Of a stretch of 64,000 nucleotides of DNA, positions 52,560 to 62,613 are shown piece after piece (within the stretch, counting starts at the first letter, position 1; every line of letters starts with the position of its first letter). The notes under the pieces were generated by a model. That model worked only from the letters and a program-made list of their open reading frames with translations, was not told the DNA's origin and ran no database searches. The position numbers were made by a program, and so were the translations under genes. This stretch comes from Heligmosomoides polygyrus polygyrus (Eukaryota > Nematoda > Chromadorea > Rhabditida > Heligmosomidae), in contig OX377205.1 in assembly GCA_947396885.1 (NCBI GenBank), positions 60,918,969 through 60,982,968 on the forward strand, written 5' to 3'.

Positions 52560-52870
52560 GCGTAGGGATTTACCAGATAGATGATGTGCCCTAGACGTCT
52601 TTCAACGTGCGACAGGATTCAGATGACGTGTCGCAGACGTCGTCAATGTGCGTTGGGATTCAAAAGACGTGCTGAAGACGACCAACGTGCGTAGCGATTA
52701 AGAAGACGTGCCGCAGACGTCGTCCAAGGAGTGTCGGGATTCAGGAGGCGTACCCTAGACGTAGTTCATCTGCATCAGGGTTCAGAAGACGTGCGGCAGA
52801 CATCGCCCGATGTGCGTAGGAATTCAGAAGACCTGCCGAAGACGTCCAACTTGCGTTAGGATTCCGAGTA
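52560..52870. repeat. Minisatellite, about 46-50 bp units
   Basis: About six diverged units with AAGACGTGCCGCAGACGTCG and a GTGCGTxGGGATTCA segment, adjoining the right end of hAT copy 2. Confidence 0.75.
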
Positions 52871-53023
52871 AGAAGGACCAGTAGGAGAGCAGTGAAGAGG
52901 GGATCAGCAAAGGGGGAAGTCGTGGCATGTGTGCCGGGGTGCAGATGTGTCATGGACGTCGTGACAACATGGTAACACGCAAATCGGGACTCACAAGGGA
53001 AGGGTCTGAAGCGTATGCCTGAA

Positions 53024-53405
53024 CGGGAGAGCGAGTCATATAGGGAGAATCCTCACCCTTCAATTGGTTTGAAAATGTGTTTATTTTTTGCCAAGTCGCT
53101 AAAACCAAGGAGTAGGGTAACAATGGGATACGGCGCAGCACGCGTTTGGGGGTCTTGTACCCCGCCATGCGTTTGTAGCCAGTGGCTCGGGGCACAGATG
53201 GGTAGAGGGTTGACTCGTGCGAGGGAGGTCAGGGGTTTGGTTCCTCTTCGCTGCTGCATTTTTGCAACTGTTTCAACTGTTTGGTTGAGATTTAGGGGAT
53301 TGTGACGTCCATACCATTTTCACGTTTTCTGCGCATTTTCCAGCTGTATGCTGTGGTATTCAACATGGTGATAAATGTTCAGCACCAGTGATACACAGGT
53401 ACAAA
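53024..53405 (-). repeat. Dispersed repeat, left member of an inverted pair
   Basis: Inverted relative to 60524-60860: GAGTCATATAGGGAGAATCC, AAATGTGTTTATTTTTGC, GGGTAGAGGGTTGACTC and CCAGTGATACACAGGTACAA all recur. It contains a tRNA-like stretch near 53175-53260 with a GGTTTGGTTCC B-box-like motif. Also related to 21480-21905. Confidence 0.7.
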
Positions 53406-53767
53406 GTGCCTGTGTAGTAAATCGCGGTGTCTTCCTCCATGGTTACGAGCACGCAACCGAAATCCAACTGAAAACGTACCCTTTCCTCCGAAACAAGAGT
53501 TTCACCCGAAAACGTTATCATACGCCCACTGCTTGCTTGCCTCTCCACGTCCATCAGTTCATCTTGCAGATCAAAATCTTCCTCTTCTTCTTCCACCACT
53601 TCCAGCTGTTCGTCTTCGTCAACTACAAGTTGACGTGTTTCGAAGTCCTTGAGTATGTTGGCCATCAGTTCGGCCAGCTTGATTTCTTCCCTCGAAGGCT
53701 CCTTGTCTAAAGGTGGGCCACACTTCAGCGTGAGCAGGTGGATCACCACTCGACCGTCGGCGGACAT
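53360..53767 (-). CDS. Acidic hypothetical protein, probable first exon
   Basis: The frame starts MSADGRVVIHLLTLKCGPPL at 53767 and has a Glu/Asp-rich core (VVEEEEEDFDLQDEL). As one exon it would be 135 residues, but AAGG|GTACGT at about 53479 is a good donor, so exon 1 may end after about 96 codons. TTTTCTAG lies 15 nt upstream of the Met, as an acceptor for leader trans-splicing would. Its 3' part overlaps the dispersed repeat, and a 4.0-kb element begins 83 bp upstream of the Met. No family recognised; it may be a gene carried by a repeat. Confidence 0.4.
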   Translation of the reverse strand: MSADGRVVIHLLTLKCGPPLDKEPSREEIKLAELMANILKDFETRQLVVDEDEQLEVVEEEEEDFDLQDELMDVERQASSGRMITFSGETLVSEERVRFQLDFGCVLVTMEEDTAIYYTGTLYLCITGAEHLSPC

Positions 53768-53864
53768 TGCTGGTGTTTAGTTCTAGAAAACCTTCAGCAG
53801 ACCTCTGATTTCCGTGTGACAGGCAGACATGAGGGAAAGAGTGTATCGATTATACCTTTGTCCT

Positions 53865-54195
53865 TTTCGAATTTCGAATAGTCGAATTTCGAATAAATTC
53901 GAATTTCGAATATTCGAATATTCGACTATTCGAAAAAAAGTCCAATATTCGAATTATTCGATTATTCGAATATTCGAGAAAGTCCAATATTCGAATTATT
54001 CGATTATTCGAATATTCGAGAAAGTCCAATATTCGAATTATTCGATTATTCGAATATTCGAGAAAGTCCAATATTCGAATTATTCGTTTATTCGAATATT
54101 CGAAAGTGGCCAATATTTGAATATTCGTTTATTCGAATATTCGAAGGCTTCGAATATCGAATATTCGAATAGTCGAATATTCGAATATTCTTTAT
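53865..54195. repeat. TTCGAA-rich array 2
   Basis: About 53-bp units with AAAGTCCAATATTCGAATTA and TTCGATTATTCGAATATTCG, four times. Open frames here are a consequence of the repeat, not a gene. Confidence 0.9.
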
Positions 54196-54289
54196 CAATC
54201 TCTTAACAAGTTAGTGGCACTCTTCTTCGAAAACCAGGGGAGTGTGACCTTATGATAAAAAACGACGTTTGAGTTTCGCGCGTCGCTCA

Positions 54290-54380
54290 AAGTGCGCCGA
54301 ATTGTGTGTACGCAATCTGACAAGGGAAGTCAATGAACTCGCGTGGAGATTTCCAAAATGACCTATTGCTTGTTATAAGG
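54290..54380 (-). repeat. Dispersed repeat with inverted partner at 56745-56835
   Basis: GAAGTCAATGAACTCGCG is inverted as GAAGTTCATTGACCTCCC near 56790, and a third relative lies at 61310-61375. Confidence 0.55.
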
Positions 54381-54589
54381 GTGTGTCTAAGAAGCACCAT
54401 AGTGGCCTTCAAATGTCCTGTGGGCATCTGGGTAGGTAAAAAATTACAAAAAACTGTAGCACTTCAGTGCTGGCTGATAAGGCGAAAGTGACGCCTTGAA
54501 TGGCCTTGAAATACTCAGAAATTAACATGCAGATGCTATAGAGCTTTAATTATAGTTAGATGTTAGAAATCTGACAGTTTATTAGGTTT

Positions 54590-55090
54590 CCCGAAAGGGA
54601 CTGCAAGGTACATTCAAGTGCGACAAACTGGGAGTGTGGATAGCGGGGAGAGGTCCAGGTTCGAATCTAGGAGAGGTGTTTACGGATTGCTGTGCGTTTT
54701 GGTAAGTGTAGAACACATTCTCATTTTAACCTCATTTACGAACATGATCGAAATGTTTTGCTTCAGTCCATCTCAGGGATGTGCTGATCGGGCTTCGCGT
54801 TTCTATAGAGAACGTTTCTCTTGTAAATTTTACTAATTTTACCATCTCTTATAAAATGTATCATTTTTGACCCACTCCGTAGTATTGGTCTTCTTGCAGC
54901 CTACTCCCACGCTGACAGGGGGGGGGGGCTTTCCAAACGTAGGTACTTGTAGTAATTCTCAAGACTTCGTAAGTAGAGAATAAAATTTCGTCCAAACGTT
55001 GTCCTGAGGGCTAACTGAGGTTCTGATCACGAAGCTGGCAAACGCTTTCGGTGTTACGGTCGACCACAATAGGCGATGGTGAGTATGTGC
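54590..55090 (+). repeat. tRNA-like repeat, unsplit copy
   Basis: GGTTCGAATC (B box) at about 54659 with an upstream A-box-like GTGTGGATAGCGGGG. The rest matches the family split by mariner-1 at 40960-41111 and 45838-46400. It contains a G9 run near 54919-54928. Confidence 0.6.
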
Positions 55091-55657
55091 AAGAAAAGGT
55101 GCAGAATAACCGGCCGTGTTGTACTATCTTGACTCCAAAAATTGAGTGGAGGTCGGAATTTTTTTCCGCCCAAACATCGCCTGTACTGCTACTTTGGATG
55201 CTGAGCACGAATATGGTATCCAATTTCGACAATTTGGCAGCTTACGATATTTCATAGTGTGTGTTCGTGAGTAAGGATGGGGTTGTCATGACCACTGATT
55301 TCGTCCTTTCCTCGCCTTAGGAAATTTAGGCTGCTGCCACGAATCTGTCATTTCTTTTTCTAAATTATCCATTTTTCGTGAACTACTTTCCATCTCAAAG
55401 TCGAAGACTGGAAAGCAAGTCTGATCACATATGTAGGTGAAGAAAGCGATTCCATGTACTCAAACTGATAAACTTGATCACTCATGAAAATGTGGAATCA
55501 CGCGATCACGTGAAAACGTTTACTAGATTTGCGATCAGCACCTCAATTAGCCCTCTAGACGACGTTTGGGCGAAACCTGCTTTCGATCTCCGGAGTTGTG
55601 GGAGTACAAGTCCCTAAACCTTCGATTAGCAGAGAGTGGTGGGGAGGCGATGGGCAG
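55091..55657. other. No gene recognised
   Basis: No motif or known repeat seen in this part of the 4.0-kb element. Confidence 0.4.
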
Positions 55658-56724
55658 CAGGGGTGTGCGTTAAATTTTTCGGTAAATTTTTAACGACCAC
55701 TTTTTAACGAAAAATTTTCGCGTTAGGCGCCTTTTATACTTGCGCCGCGGCGCGATGTGATGGTCGGCATGGCTATCGATTTTTCGCGCCGCGAGGCGGC
55801 GCCGCATCGCTTCTATACTCCACCGCCGCAAAACACCACATTTGACGGAATTTTGGGTTACGGTATTCGGCGAATCGCGCCGCTGAGGGGAAGGGCGCGG
55901 CGCGGCGCGATCAGCCGCGGCAGACTCGGTGTAGTGTGGGAGATTTCACCGTTTCGACCAAACTTCTGCTATTGGGAAGGAGGAGGGTATATTTAGGGTG
56001 CTGATCACGAGTCTGACATCGTTTTTTTGAAGTTACAGACGATTACTAGGTTTGCATGATTAGGAAGTTTGGGCGAAATTGGTGACCACGACCTTAGCCC
56101 GTACTTTCAGTAACCTAGTAGGAGATCTGTAGACATTCACGAAGCTTCATATGCCACGCCAAGGATATGCTTAGTGCACAGTGATCCCAGAATGGCCATA
56201 TGAGAAGGCATTTTGAGTGATTCTCCACGATGAGTACCTTCCAGCAGTTTTACTTTTGGACCCGCACATATCGCAAAATAAAGAGTGGTTTAAAGCCGTC
56301 TGCATTGCAGGGGATTCGACTCAATACCACACTCACCAGTTTCAACCGTAGGTTAAGCGAACGACTTCGACTCCAGGCTTAAGAGAGGATTCGTCGCTCC
56401 CCATAGGAATCCCACGACAAGCATTGACAAGATGCATTGCGCTGATCAGCCAGACGAATCCTTTCTGTTTTGCTCCCTCAATGACTCATGGACCGTTTCC
56501 GGAGCACGGGCCGTAGTGCGCAGAAGCTCGTGGCCGCGCGTCGCTGACGCTCCCCTTTCTAACTGCAATCGCGCAGCGGCGCGTCCAATTCGGGGCGCGG
56601 CGCGACTGGCCGCGCCGCTCCCCAAATTGACGCGCCGCGCCGCGGCGGGAGTATAAAAGGCGCCTTAAAAAGGTAAATTCGGTAAATTCGTTGAATAAAA
56701 TGTCCCTTAGCTGCATTCAGTTTT
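55658..56724. mobile_element. hAT-type element, copy 3 (truncated, inverted, and interrupted)
   Basis: CAGGGGTGTGCGTTAAATTT starts at 55658. The sequence then follows the reverse complement of the right end of copy 1 through TTCGTT(G/A)AATAAAATGTCC and stops matching near 56724, so the other end is missing. A MITE occupies 55726-56664. Confidence 0.8.
55726..56664. mobile_element. Harbinger-type MITE, 939 bp, inside hAT copy 3
   Basis: Ends GGCGCCTTTTATACT and complement, continuing into CGCCGCGGCGCG-type stretches. TTA lies on both sides (55723-55725 and 56665-56667). The end structure (GGC, then TTATACT, then GC-rich) parallels 50627-50868. Confidence 0.8.
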
Positions 56725-56834
56725 AAACCACTGGAGTGCCTCTCGGAAAATCTCCCACAGCGCTCAATAGGTCACTTATAAGATCCCCACGGGAAGTTCA
56801 TTGACCTCCCTTGTGAGTTGACGCGAAGTAAGCG

Positions 56835-57560
56835 CTGCAAGCGCGGCCCTCCGTTGAGCACCTGCTTCCTTGTAAACGGCCGTCGAGCGTGCTGTGGCCA
56901 TTCACGTGAATCGCAAGTGATTAGGGTTATGCCTGTACACAGATATTTTTACCTTTTGCCAGAGCCGAAGGGGCTGCGGTAGGGAGGTAGAACTTTCAGG
57001 GGCCTAGAAAGCTCCTGCCTTCTGCCAGTAAAGACGTTGAAGAAGAGAGGAAGAGCAATGGCTATGGAGTACAAGAGCCAGTCATACTCCGTTTCCTATG
57101 AAAGTGAGCCATCCCCATTTTCGCTCTAACACTGTCCAAGTCGTAGTGTCTTGTCAGATTAGATTCCAACGCGGGTCCGTTTCTCTTCAACGGAGCTAGA
57201 ACACAAACTGAATGCTATTCATGAGACTCCAGTGCGCCCTTTTTGCACCAGATCGCCTTTGTGTCATTTCTCCGCCCATGATAATCATTCTTTTACCACC
57301 TGGAAGCTTCGCTATAACATAAGGAAAGATAGCAACCTATAGAGAAAGACCTATAACAATCTAGCTCTGCCTACCCAAGGTGTTTCTCTCTTCTCGGTGC
57401 ACGAATTCTTAGGGAAGCAAAGCGTGCTTCATTGCCATTATACCGCTGTTATTGTCCTTTGGTCTCGTAAAGGAAATGGATGGAGCAGCCATCCATTTCC
57501 TTCACAGTGGGTAATAAAAAATAATTAAATGTCAACCACTGGGTGACGACAGTAAATAAT
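56835..57560. other. No gene recognised
   Basis: Short open frames only; a 16-bp inverted pair GAAATGGATGG/CCATCCATTTCC near 57474-57502. Confidence 0.4.
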
Positions 57561-57564
57561 AGTG

Positions 57565-57835
57565 TTCATTTGATTATTCGAATATTCGACTATTCGAAAT
57601 TCGATTATTCGAAATTCGACTTTTTGAAAATCGAATATTATTCGATCATTCGAAATTCGAAATTTTGAAAATCGAATATTATTCGATCATTCGAAATTCG
57701 AAATTTTGAAAATCGAATATTATTCGATCATTCGAAATTCGAAATTTTGAAAATCGAATATTATTCGATCATTCGAAATTCGAAATTTTGAAAATCGAAT
57801 ATTATTCGATCATTCGAAATTCGAAATTTTTTCCC
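57565..57835. repeat. TTCGAA-rich array 3
   Basis: Five near-identical units of about 42 bp containing AAAATCGAATATTATTCGA and TCATTCGAAATTCGAAATTT. Confidence 0.92.
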
Positions 57836-59537
57836 AAGGACAAAGGTATAGTATCGATGCCGTTTAGCTTAACTTGCGGGATCCGCACACCTCGTTTCTC
57901 ATTTGAACCACCTCCGACGTCACAACGTGGTCTCCATTGAAAATCCGAGCAGGATGGTTTTTCCCGAGCAGGGGTGTGCTTAAATGAAATCCGAAATTTC
58001 GTAAATCGTAAATCGTAATTACGAAAAAAATGTCGTAAATCGTAAACCGTAAATCTAAGAGGTGCCTGACTTATAATGCATCTAATTTCCTTGTTTTTTC
58101 TATTATTTCAAAGCTAATCGAAGCTAACTATGTTTTTATTGAGATGTTTTCAGCTTGAGCTGGACACTTTTCTAATTAAGATGGAAGCCATTAAAATCAA
58201 CTAGCACCTTTCAAATCAAGCTGGACAAGTTTTTGGAGAACCAAACTAAAGCGCTTGTTCAGAAACGCTATCTTAAAAGGCGGGTGCCCAAATAGAAAGC
58301 TTACACTGCTTGGACGACCAAAAATGTTTATCATTCTACTGGCCATTGGTTTGCATATAGAACTATGACTTTGTAGAAACAACCGCAACAACTCCAAATA
58401 AACCAACAAGAGCCATTCCATTCAAAACCAAAAAAAAATAATTTGATCGCTGGTCAACTCGACGAAAACAGTATTTGCTCAAATAATCCAACAAGAATCC
58501 CTACTGAGTGAGCGCATGGCACATTTCTATGGCATAACACACCTAAAGTTCTAAGCCTTCTCACATTTTGAATTGTACCCAACAGCATTTTTGTAGCAGA
58601 CGGGAAGGAATTGTGTGCCGATTGAAAGAATATAATCACATTTTAGACACTCATCATAGTCGGATTTTTGACTCCAAATTGTAAAAGAAGATATTTGTGT
58701 GGCATTCTTTAGAAGTAAAGTAGAGAAGCAAGGTGCAGCTTGAATTGAAAGTGGTTTAACTGACTCATACAAGGTGCATTTTAAACATAAGGGAAACCCA
58801 TGGTAGAGAAGTCGTAGGAGGATGGCTATCGCGTGCTCCAGAATAGTTCTTGATTAGGATCCTACCACGGACAATTAAGTGTTCCATACCTGCTGGGTTG
58901 TGAATTCCTGATTTGCCTGGGAAGGAAAAAACACTGACCTCTACATCGGCGGCAACCGCAATTTATTCTATAGGGCAAATACACCCAAATGACCTCTACG
59001 GTATTCCACAGAGGTAGAAAGAATGGATGGCGCATCTCAAACAGGGACTGGCTAACGTCATGCTTTGTCCCTTATCATTTTTGAAGGCCAGCGCAACTTC
59101 TGGAATGAAAGATCGTCGTTCGACGATACCAGGCAATTACTTTCGGCATTTACTTCGCTCGCAGGTTTGCTTGCAATTATTAATTTTCGGAAACTTCAAA
59201 ATATTGCATTACTAATTAACGACTGCTTGCATTCGCCAGTCCTGCTCTCCACTACCTTTGTAACAAACGCTATCGTATCTTTTGCCCAGTCTTTAGCATT
59301 CTGAACGGATCGCATAGAGCGAACGCAACAGCCCCAATCAAACCATTGAAACGAGACCAAAAGTGCCAAACTTTTTCACTTCTATTATGAAAGTGCGAGT
59401 GCTTAATGAGCACCTCATACGTAAATAGACTACGCTCCATGACGTGCAGTGATAATCAGATTGAAACATGATTGTTTTATTCTTTCCAACAGTTTAGCTG
59501 TTGTCACAACGATGTTTTGTTGCGATCAAAACTTCTA

Positions 59538-59611
59538 GCGCCAGGCGGGACTCGAACCCGCACCTCCCTCTGACCGGGCGGGGATGCTCTACGCCATTAC
59601 ACCATCGGCGC
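59538..59611 (-). repeat. tRNA-like sequence, tandem copy 1
   Basis: Minus strand: GCGCC/GGCGC acceptor-like ends, TGGTGTAATGG D-arm region and GCGGGTTCGAGTCCCGC T-arm. The anticodon arm does not close well, so a functional tRNA is unlikely. Confidence 0.6.
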
Positions 59612-59818
59612 CGTTTGATCGAACGCAACATCCACACCTCGTGGGACCGATCAGCACCCACCCGTATCCGGGATGAGCTGGCCGCTGATATCAGCATGGG
59701 ACCAGTTAAGCTGATGGTCTTGATAGAAACAGTTCAAATCAGTTTCTTTAAGCCTCAATTGGCTGGTATCGAGGTTGTAAGCTGTCACAACGATGTTTTG
59801 TTGCGATCAAAACTTCTA

Positions 59819-59892
59819 GCGCCAGGCGGGACTCGAACCCGCACCTCCCTCTGACCGGGCGGGAATGCTCTACGCCATTACACCACCGGCGC
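59819..59892 (-). repeat. tRNA-like sequence, tandem copy 2
   Basis: Almost identical to the previous copy, with two substitutions noticed (ATTCC for ATCCC; GGTGG for GATGG). Confidence 0.6.
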
Positions 59893-60523
59893 CGTTTGAT
59901 CGAACGCAACATCCACACCTCGTGGGACCGATCAGCACCCACCCGTATCCGGGATGAGCTGGCCGCTGATATCAGCATGGAACCAGTGAAGCTGATGGTC
60001 TTGATAGAAACAATTCAAATCAGTTTCTTTAAGCCTCAAGTGGCTGGTATCGAGGTAGTAAGCTATCACAACCAGTGCAAGGAGAATTTTCATGTCTTTC
60101 TCTAAACTGGAACTCAGACAACTCGGATGTGAGATGTTGTGCTAGAGTGTGACCAGAAAAAAGGCTACCCCAGTTCCATTGCCAGGAATTAACTCGAGCG
60201 GCCCTTCCACAAAGCTGCGTTTTTGTGTCACAACACCACAGCAGAACATAAAAAAGTAAATAGATAATAGCAATGAGGGAAGTCTTTAAAAGTGAGTACA
60301 TCGTCATAATCCGAATCGTATCACATTATGTGGACGTTTGTCATCCGTGGACCGAAGATCACATTTACGAAAATTTACGATTTACGACTCAAAATGTCGT
60401 AAATCGTAAATCGTAAATCGTAATTACGCACGCCCCTGTTCCCGAGGCCTTTGGTCCATGTATGGAAACAGACTGTGAGAAGAAGCCTGTAGCCTTTATA
60501 CACTACCCGAAAGGTACCCAGTG

Positions 60524-60860
60524 GTGCTTCATGCACTTTGTACCTGTGTATCACTGGTGTTGAACATTTATACATCACCATGTTGAATACCACAACGTAC
60601 CGCCCAAATCTCTACCAATCAGTTGAAATGCAAAAGTGCAGCAACGCAGAGGAGCCAAATCCCTGACCTGAGTCAACTCTCTACCCACCTGCGCCCCGGG
60701 CCACTGGCTGCAGAAGCATCGCGGGCGTACAAGACCCTCAAACGCTTGCTGCGCCGTATCCCATTGTGACCCCTACTCCTTGAGTTTAACGACTTGCAAA
60801 AATAAACACATTTCCAAACCAATTGAGGGATGAGGATTCTCCCTATATGACTCGCTCCCC
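60524..60860 (+). repeat. Dispersed repeat, right member of an inverted pair
   Basis: Reverse complement of 53024-53405. The region between the two holds two independent TSD-flanked insertions, so the original inverted spacing was about 0.65 kb. Confidence 0.75.
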
Positions 60861-61575
60861 CCGTTCAAACATACGCTTCAGACCCTTCCCTTGTCAGTGT
60901 CACATGTGCGTGCTTGACTCTCATTCCGTCCCTTTGCCCCAGCACATTGGTAAGAAAGTATTAGCGGAGAGGGGGCCGATTAATTTTAATTACGGTTCTG
61001 CAGATTAAGCATTTCGGATTGGGATTCTCATGATCTGTTTCTCGCCACGTAGAGAACGGGCCCTACGGAGAATAGATCGCGTACATGCGATAGAGGGTGG
61101 ATGGATGGGCTTCATAGGAACAGTGAAGATTCTGCCCTACCATACCCCGTTGCACTAGTCCATATTATTTTTTCTGCAGTAAAAGTAAGAAGGCCTAAGG
61201 AACATAGGAGGACGATTGGAGTTGTTCTATTCTCGGGGTTCGCGGGCAAAGCGCCCATCCAGACGTTTGGCGGCCCCTAGGCCGCTGACCGCCTTGTCCC
61301 CTATAACCCTGAATAGGTCACTTTTGAAATTGCCGCAAGACGTTCATTGACCTCTCCTGTTAGACGGGTGGCAATAAGTCTGACTGACTTGGCGGTCCTA
61401 ATCACATCGAGGGCCACGCAAGGACAGCGGGCCGCGACGCGCCCGCTTTTTGCCAGGCCAGGAACGATTCTTATGTCTTGTGCGGTCTTTATGCACCAAT
61501 TGGCACTGCGCCCGCGACGACTGTCGCGTGCGCGATGAGCTCCGCCGCGGTCGTGCGAGTTGTCGCTCACAGACA
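60861..61575. other. No gene; one dispersed repeat (61310-61375)
   Basis: AATAGGTCACTT and GTTCATTGACCTC repeat elements near 56760-56800. Nothing else recognised. Confidence 0.4.
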
Positions 61576-61908
61576 ATTATAAACGGCGGATATCAGGACC
61601 GGCTCACCGTAACCGCAGTGCGGGTCGCGCTGAGACTTTGCTGTCTGCGCCCTCCTAGCTCAGAGATCGCGCATCTGCGTCCACGCTGCGACGTTGGGTC
61701 GATGTCTTGTGCGCCCGCGGTGGCACCGTGGGCAAGTGGGTCGTGGCGTATAGTAGGTAGAGGGTTCGCTTCGTGCGAGGGATGTCGGGGGTTCGGTTCC
61801 CGTTCGTCGCGGCGTTCTTGCACTTCAGCTGAGTATCTGAGATATGGGAGGTTTCGACGTCTACACGACGTTGCGCATTTTTTGCGCATTGTTTCAGCCG
61901 TATGCGCT

Positions 61909-62225
61909 TCGCCGCTCGAAGAGCGCAGAACCCAGCCGCGGATCCCCTCTGAGCGACGAAAGCAGTTTCCATACGAGCAGTATTATGGCATACATCCTGG
62001 AGTTCCTTCCCTAGCCTGGATCTGCGCTCGAAGAGCGCAGAACCCAGCGAGAACTCCCCCTGAGCGAAGAAAGCAGTCTCCATACGAGCAGCTTGCATGG
62101 CACACACCCTGGAGTCCCTTCCATAGCTTGGCTTTGCGCTCGACGAGCGCAGAACCTAGCCTCGAACTCCCCCTGAGCGAAGAAAGCAGTCTCCATACGA
62201 GCAGCTTGTATGGCACACACCCTGG
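61909..62225. repeat. 112-bp tandem repeat, three units
   Basis: GAGCGCAGAACC starts units at 61921, 62033 and 62145, exactly 112 bp apart. Two of the three contain a GCTCGAAGAGC palindrome at their start (the third has GCTCGACGAGC), and each is followed by an AAAGCAGT(T/C)TCCATACGA block. Long open frames across it are repeat artefacts. Confidence 0.92.
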
Positions 62226-62334
62226 GGCCGTATTCTCGTGCTCCCCCGTTGGGGGAGAATCAATCAATATCAGCATATCTCACCACACCCCGATCCCCCA
62301 TCGGTGGAGACTCGGGGTAGACGAGCATACGGCC
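62226..62334. mobile_element. Small MITE, copy 1
   Basis: GGCCGTATTCTCGTGCTC at the left against a complementary GAGCATACGGCC at the right. CCTGG flanks both sides (62221-62225 and 62335-62339), and the insertion splits the 112-bp repeat at CACACCCTGGAGTCCC. Confidence 0.8.
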
Positions 62335-62468
62335 CCTGGAGTCCCTTCCCTAGCCTTGTTGCGATTGCACAATGGACGTCTCACCCGACGCCTAAGGTTA
62401 CGGTGAGCCGGTCCTGATATCCGCCGTTTATAATCCTGTGTAGCTCACGACCTGCTGCATACGTCAGG

Positions 62469-62608
62469 GGTCGTATGCTATTCTCGCCCGACTCGGGGAC
62501 GGTACCCGGCGTGAAAAGTCGATGGCGCATGATGTGCATACCCTGGATGTGGGCGGAGACCGCCTCATACCCGGCCGGGGACGGTTGGGGAGAGAATAGC
62601 ATACGGCC
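62469..62608. mobile_element. Small MITE, copy 2
   Basis: GGTCGTATGCTATTCTC and complement with one change. Flanks are TCAGG (62464-62468) and CCAGG (62609-62613). Confidence 0.75.
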
Positions 62609-62613
62609 CCAGG

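Larger units (their letters stand above)
53851..57850. mobile_element. 4.0-kb TIR element with 8-bp duplication (hAT-like by duplication length)
   Basis: The left end TATACCTTTGTCCTT matches the complement of the right end, and GTATCGAT flanks both (53843-53850 and 57851-57858). TTCGAA arrays form the inner part of each arm, so the whole is a foldback. It hosts at least two other elements (55658-56724 and 55726-56664) and a tRNA-like repeat. No transposase seen. Confidence 0.8.
59500..60065 (-). repeat. 281-bp tandem unit with tRNA-like core, two copies
   Basis: GATGTTTTGTTGCGATCAAA recurs at 59511 and 59792, and a degraded third start lies at about 60060. Each unit holds a tRNA-like core plus a GTGGGTGCTGATCGGTCCC segment also seen in part near 28060. 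Confidence 0.9.
57969..60438. mobile_element. hAT-type non-autonomous element, copy 4
   Basis: CAGGGGTGTGC at the left, complement of CAGGGGCGTGC at the right, and a perfect 8-bp duplication TTCCCGAG (57961-57968 and 60439-60446). Subterminal repeats are AATCGTAAATCGTAA rather than TTTAACG, so this is a sister subfamily. It carries tRNA-like tandem units at 59500-60065. No transposase; 58060-59480 holds no recognisable gene. Confidence 0.92.
61576..62434. repeat. Foldback unit with 39-bp perfect inverted ends
   Basis: 61576-61614 and 62396-62434 are exact reverse complements over 39 bp (starting ATTATAAACGGCGG). The similarity continues more loosely outward. Inside are a tRNA-like segment near 61735-61800 (GGTTCGGTTCCC) and the 112-bp array. 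Confidence 0.8.

Noticed and set aside
53829..54206. 125-codon frame rich in YSNYSIIRIFEK repeats
   Set aside because: It is simply the translation of the TTCGAA array.
59538..59892. Two functional tRNA genes
   Set aside because: T-arm and D-arm are good, but the anticodon arm does not fold into a 5-bp stem with 7-base loop and the copies are part of a dispersed repeat.
59500..60065. CRISPR-like array
   Set aside because: Only two large 281-bp units with no spacer pattern; also an animal genome context.
61450..62406. 318-codon open frame on the plus strand
   Set aside because: It runs through the 112-bp array, a MITE and a tRNA-like segment; the repeated peptide is a by-product of the tandem repeat.
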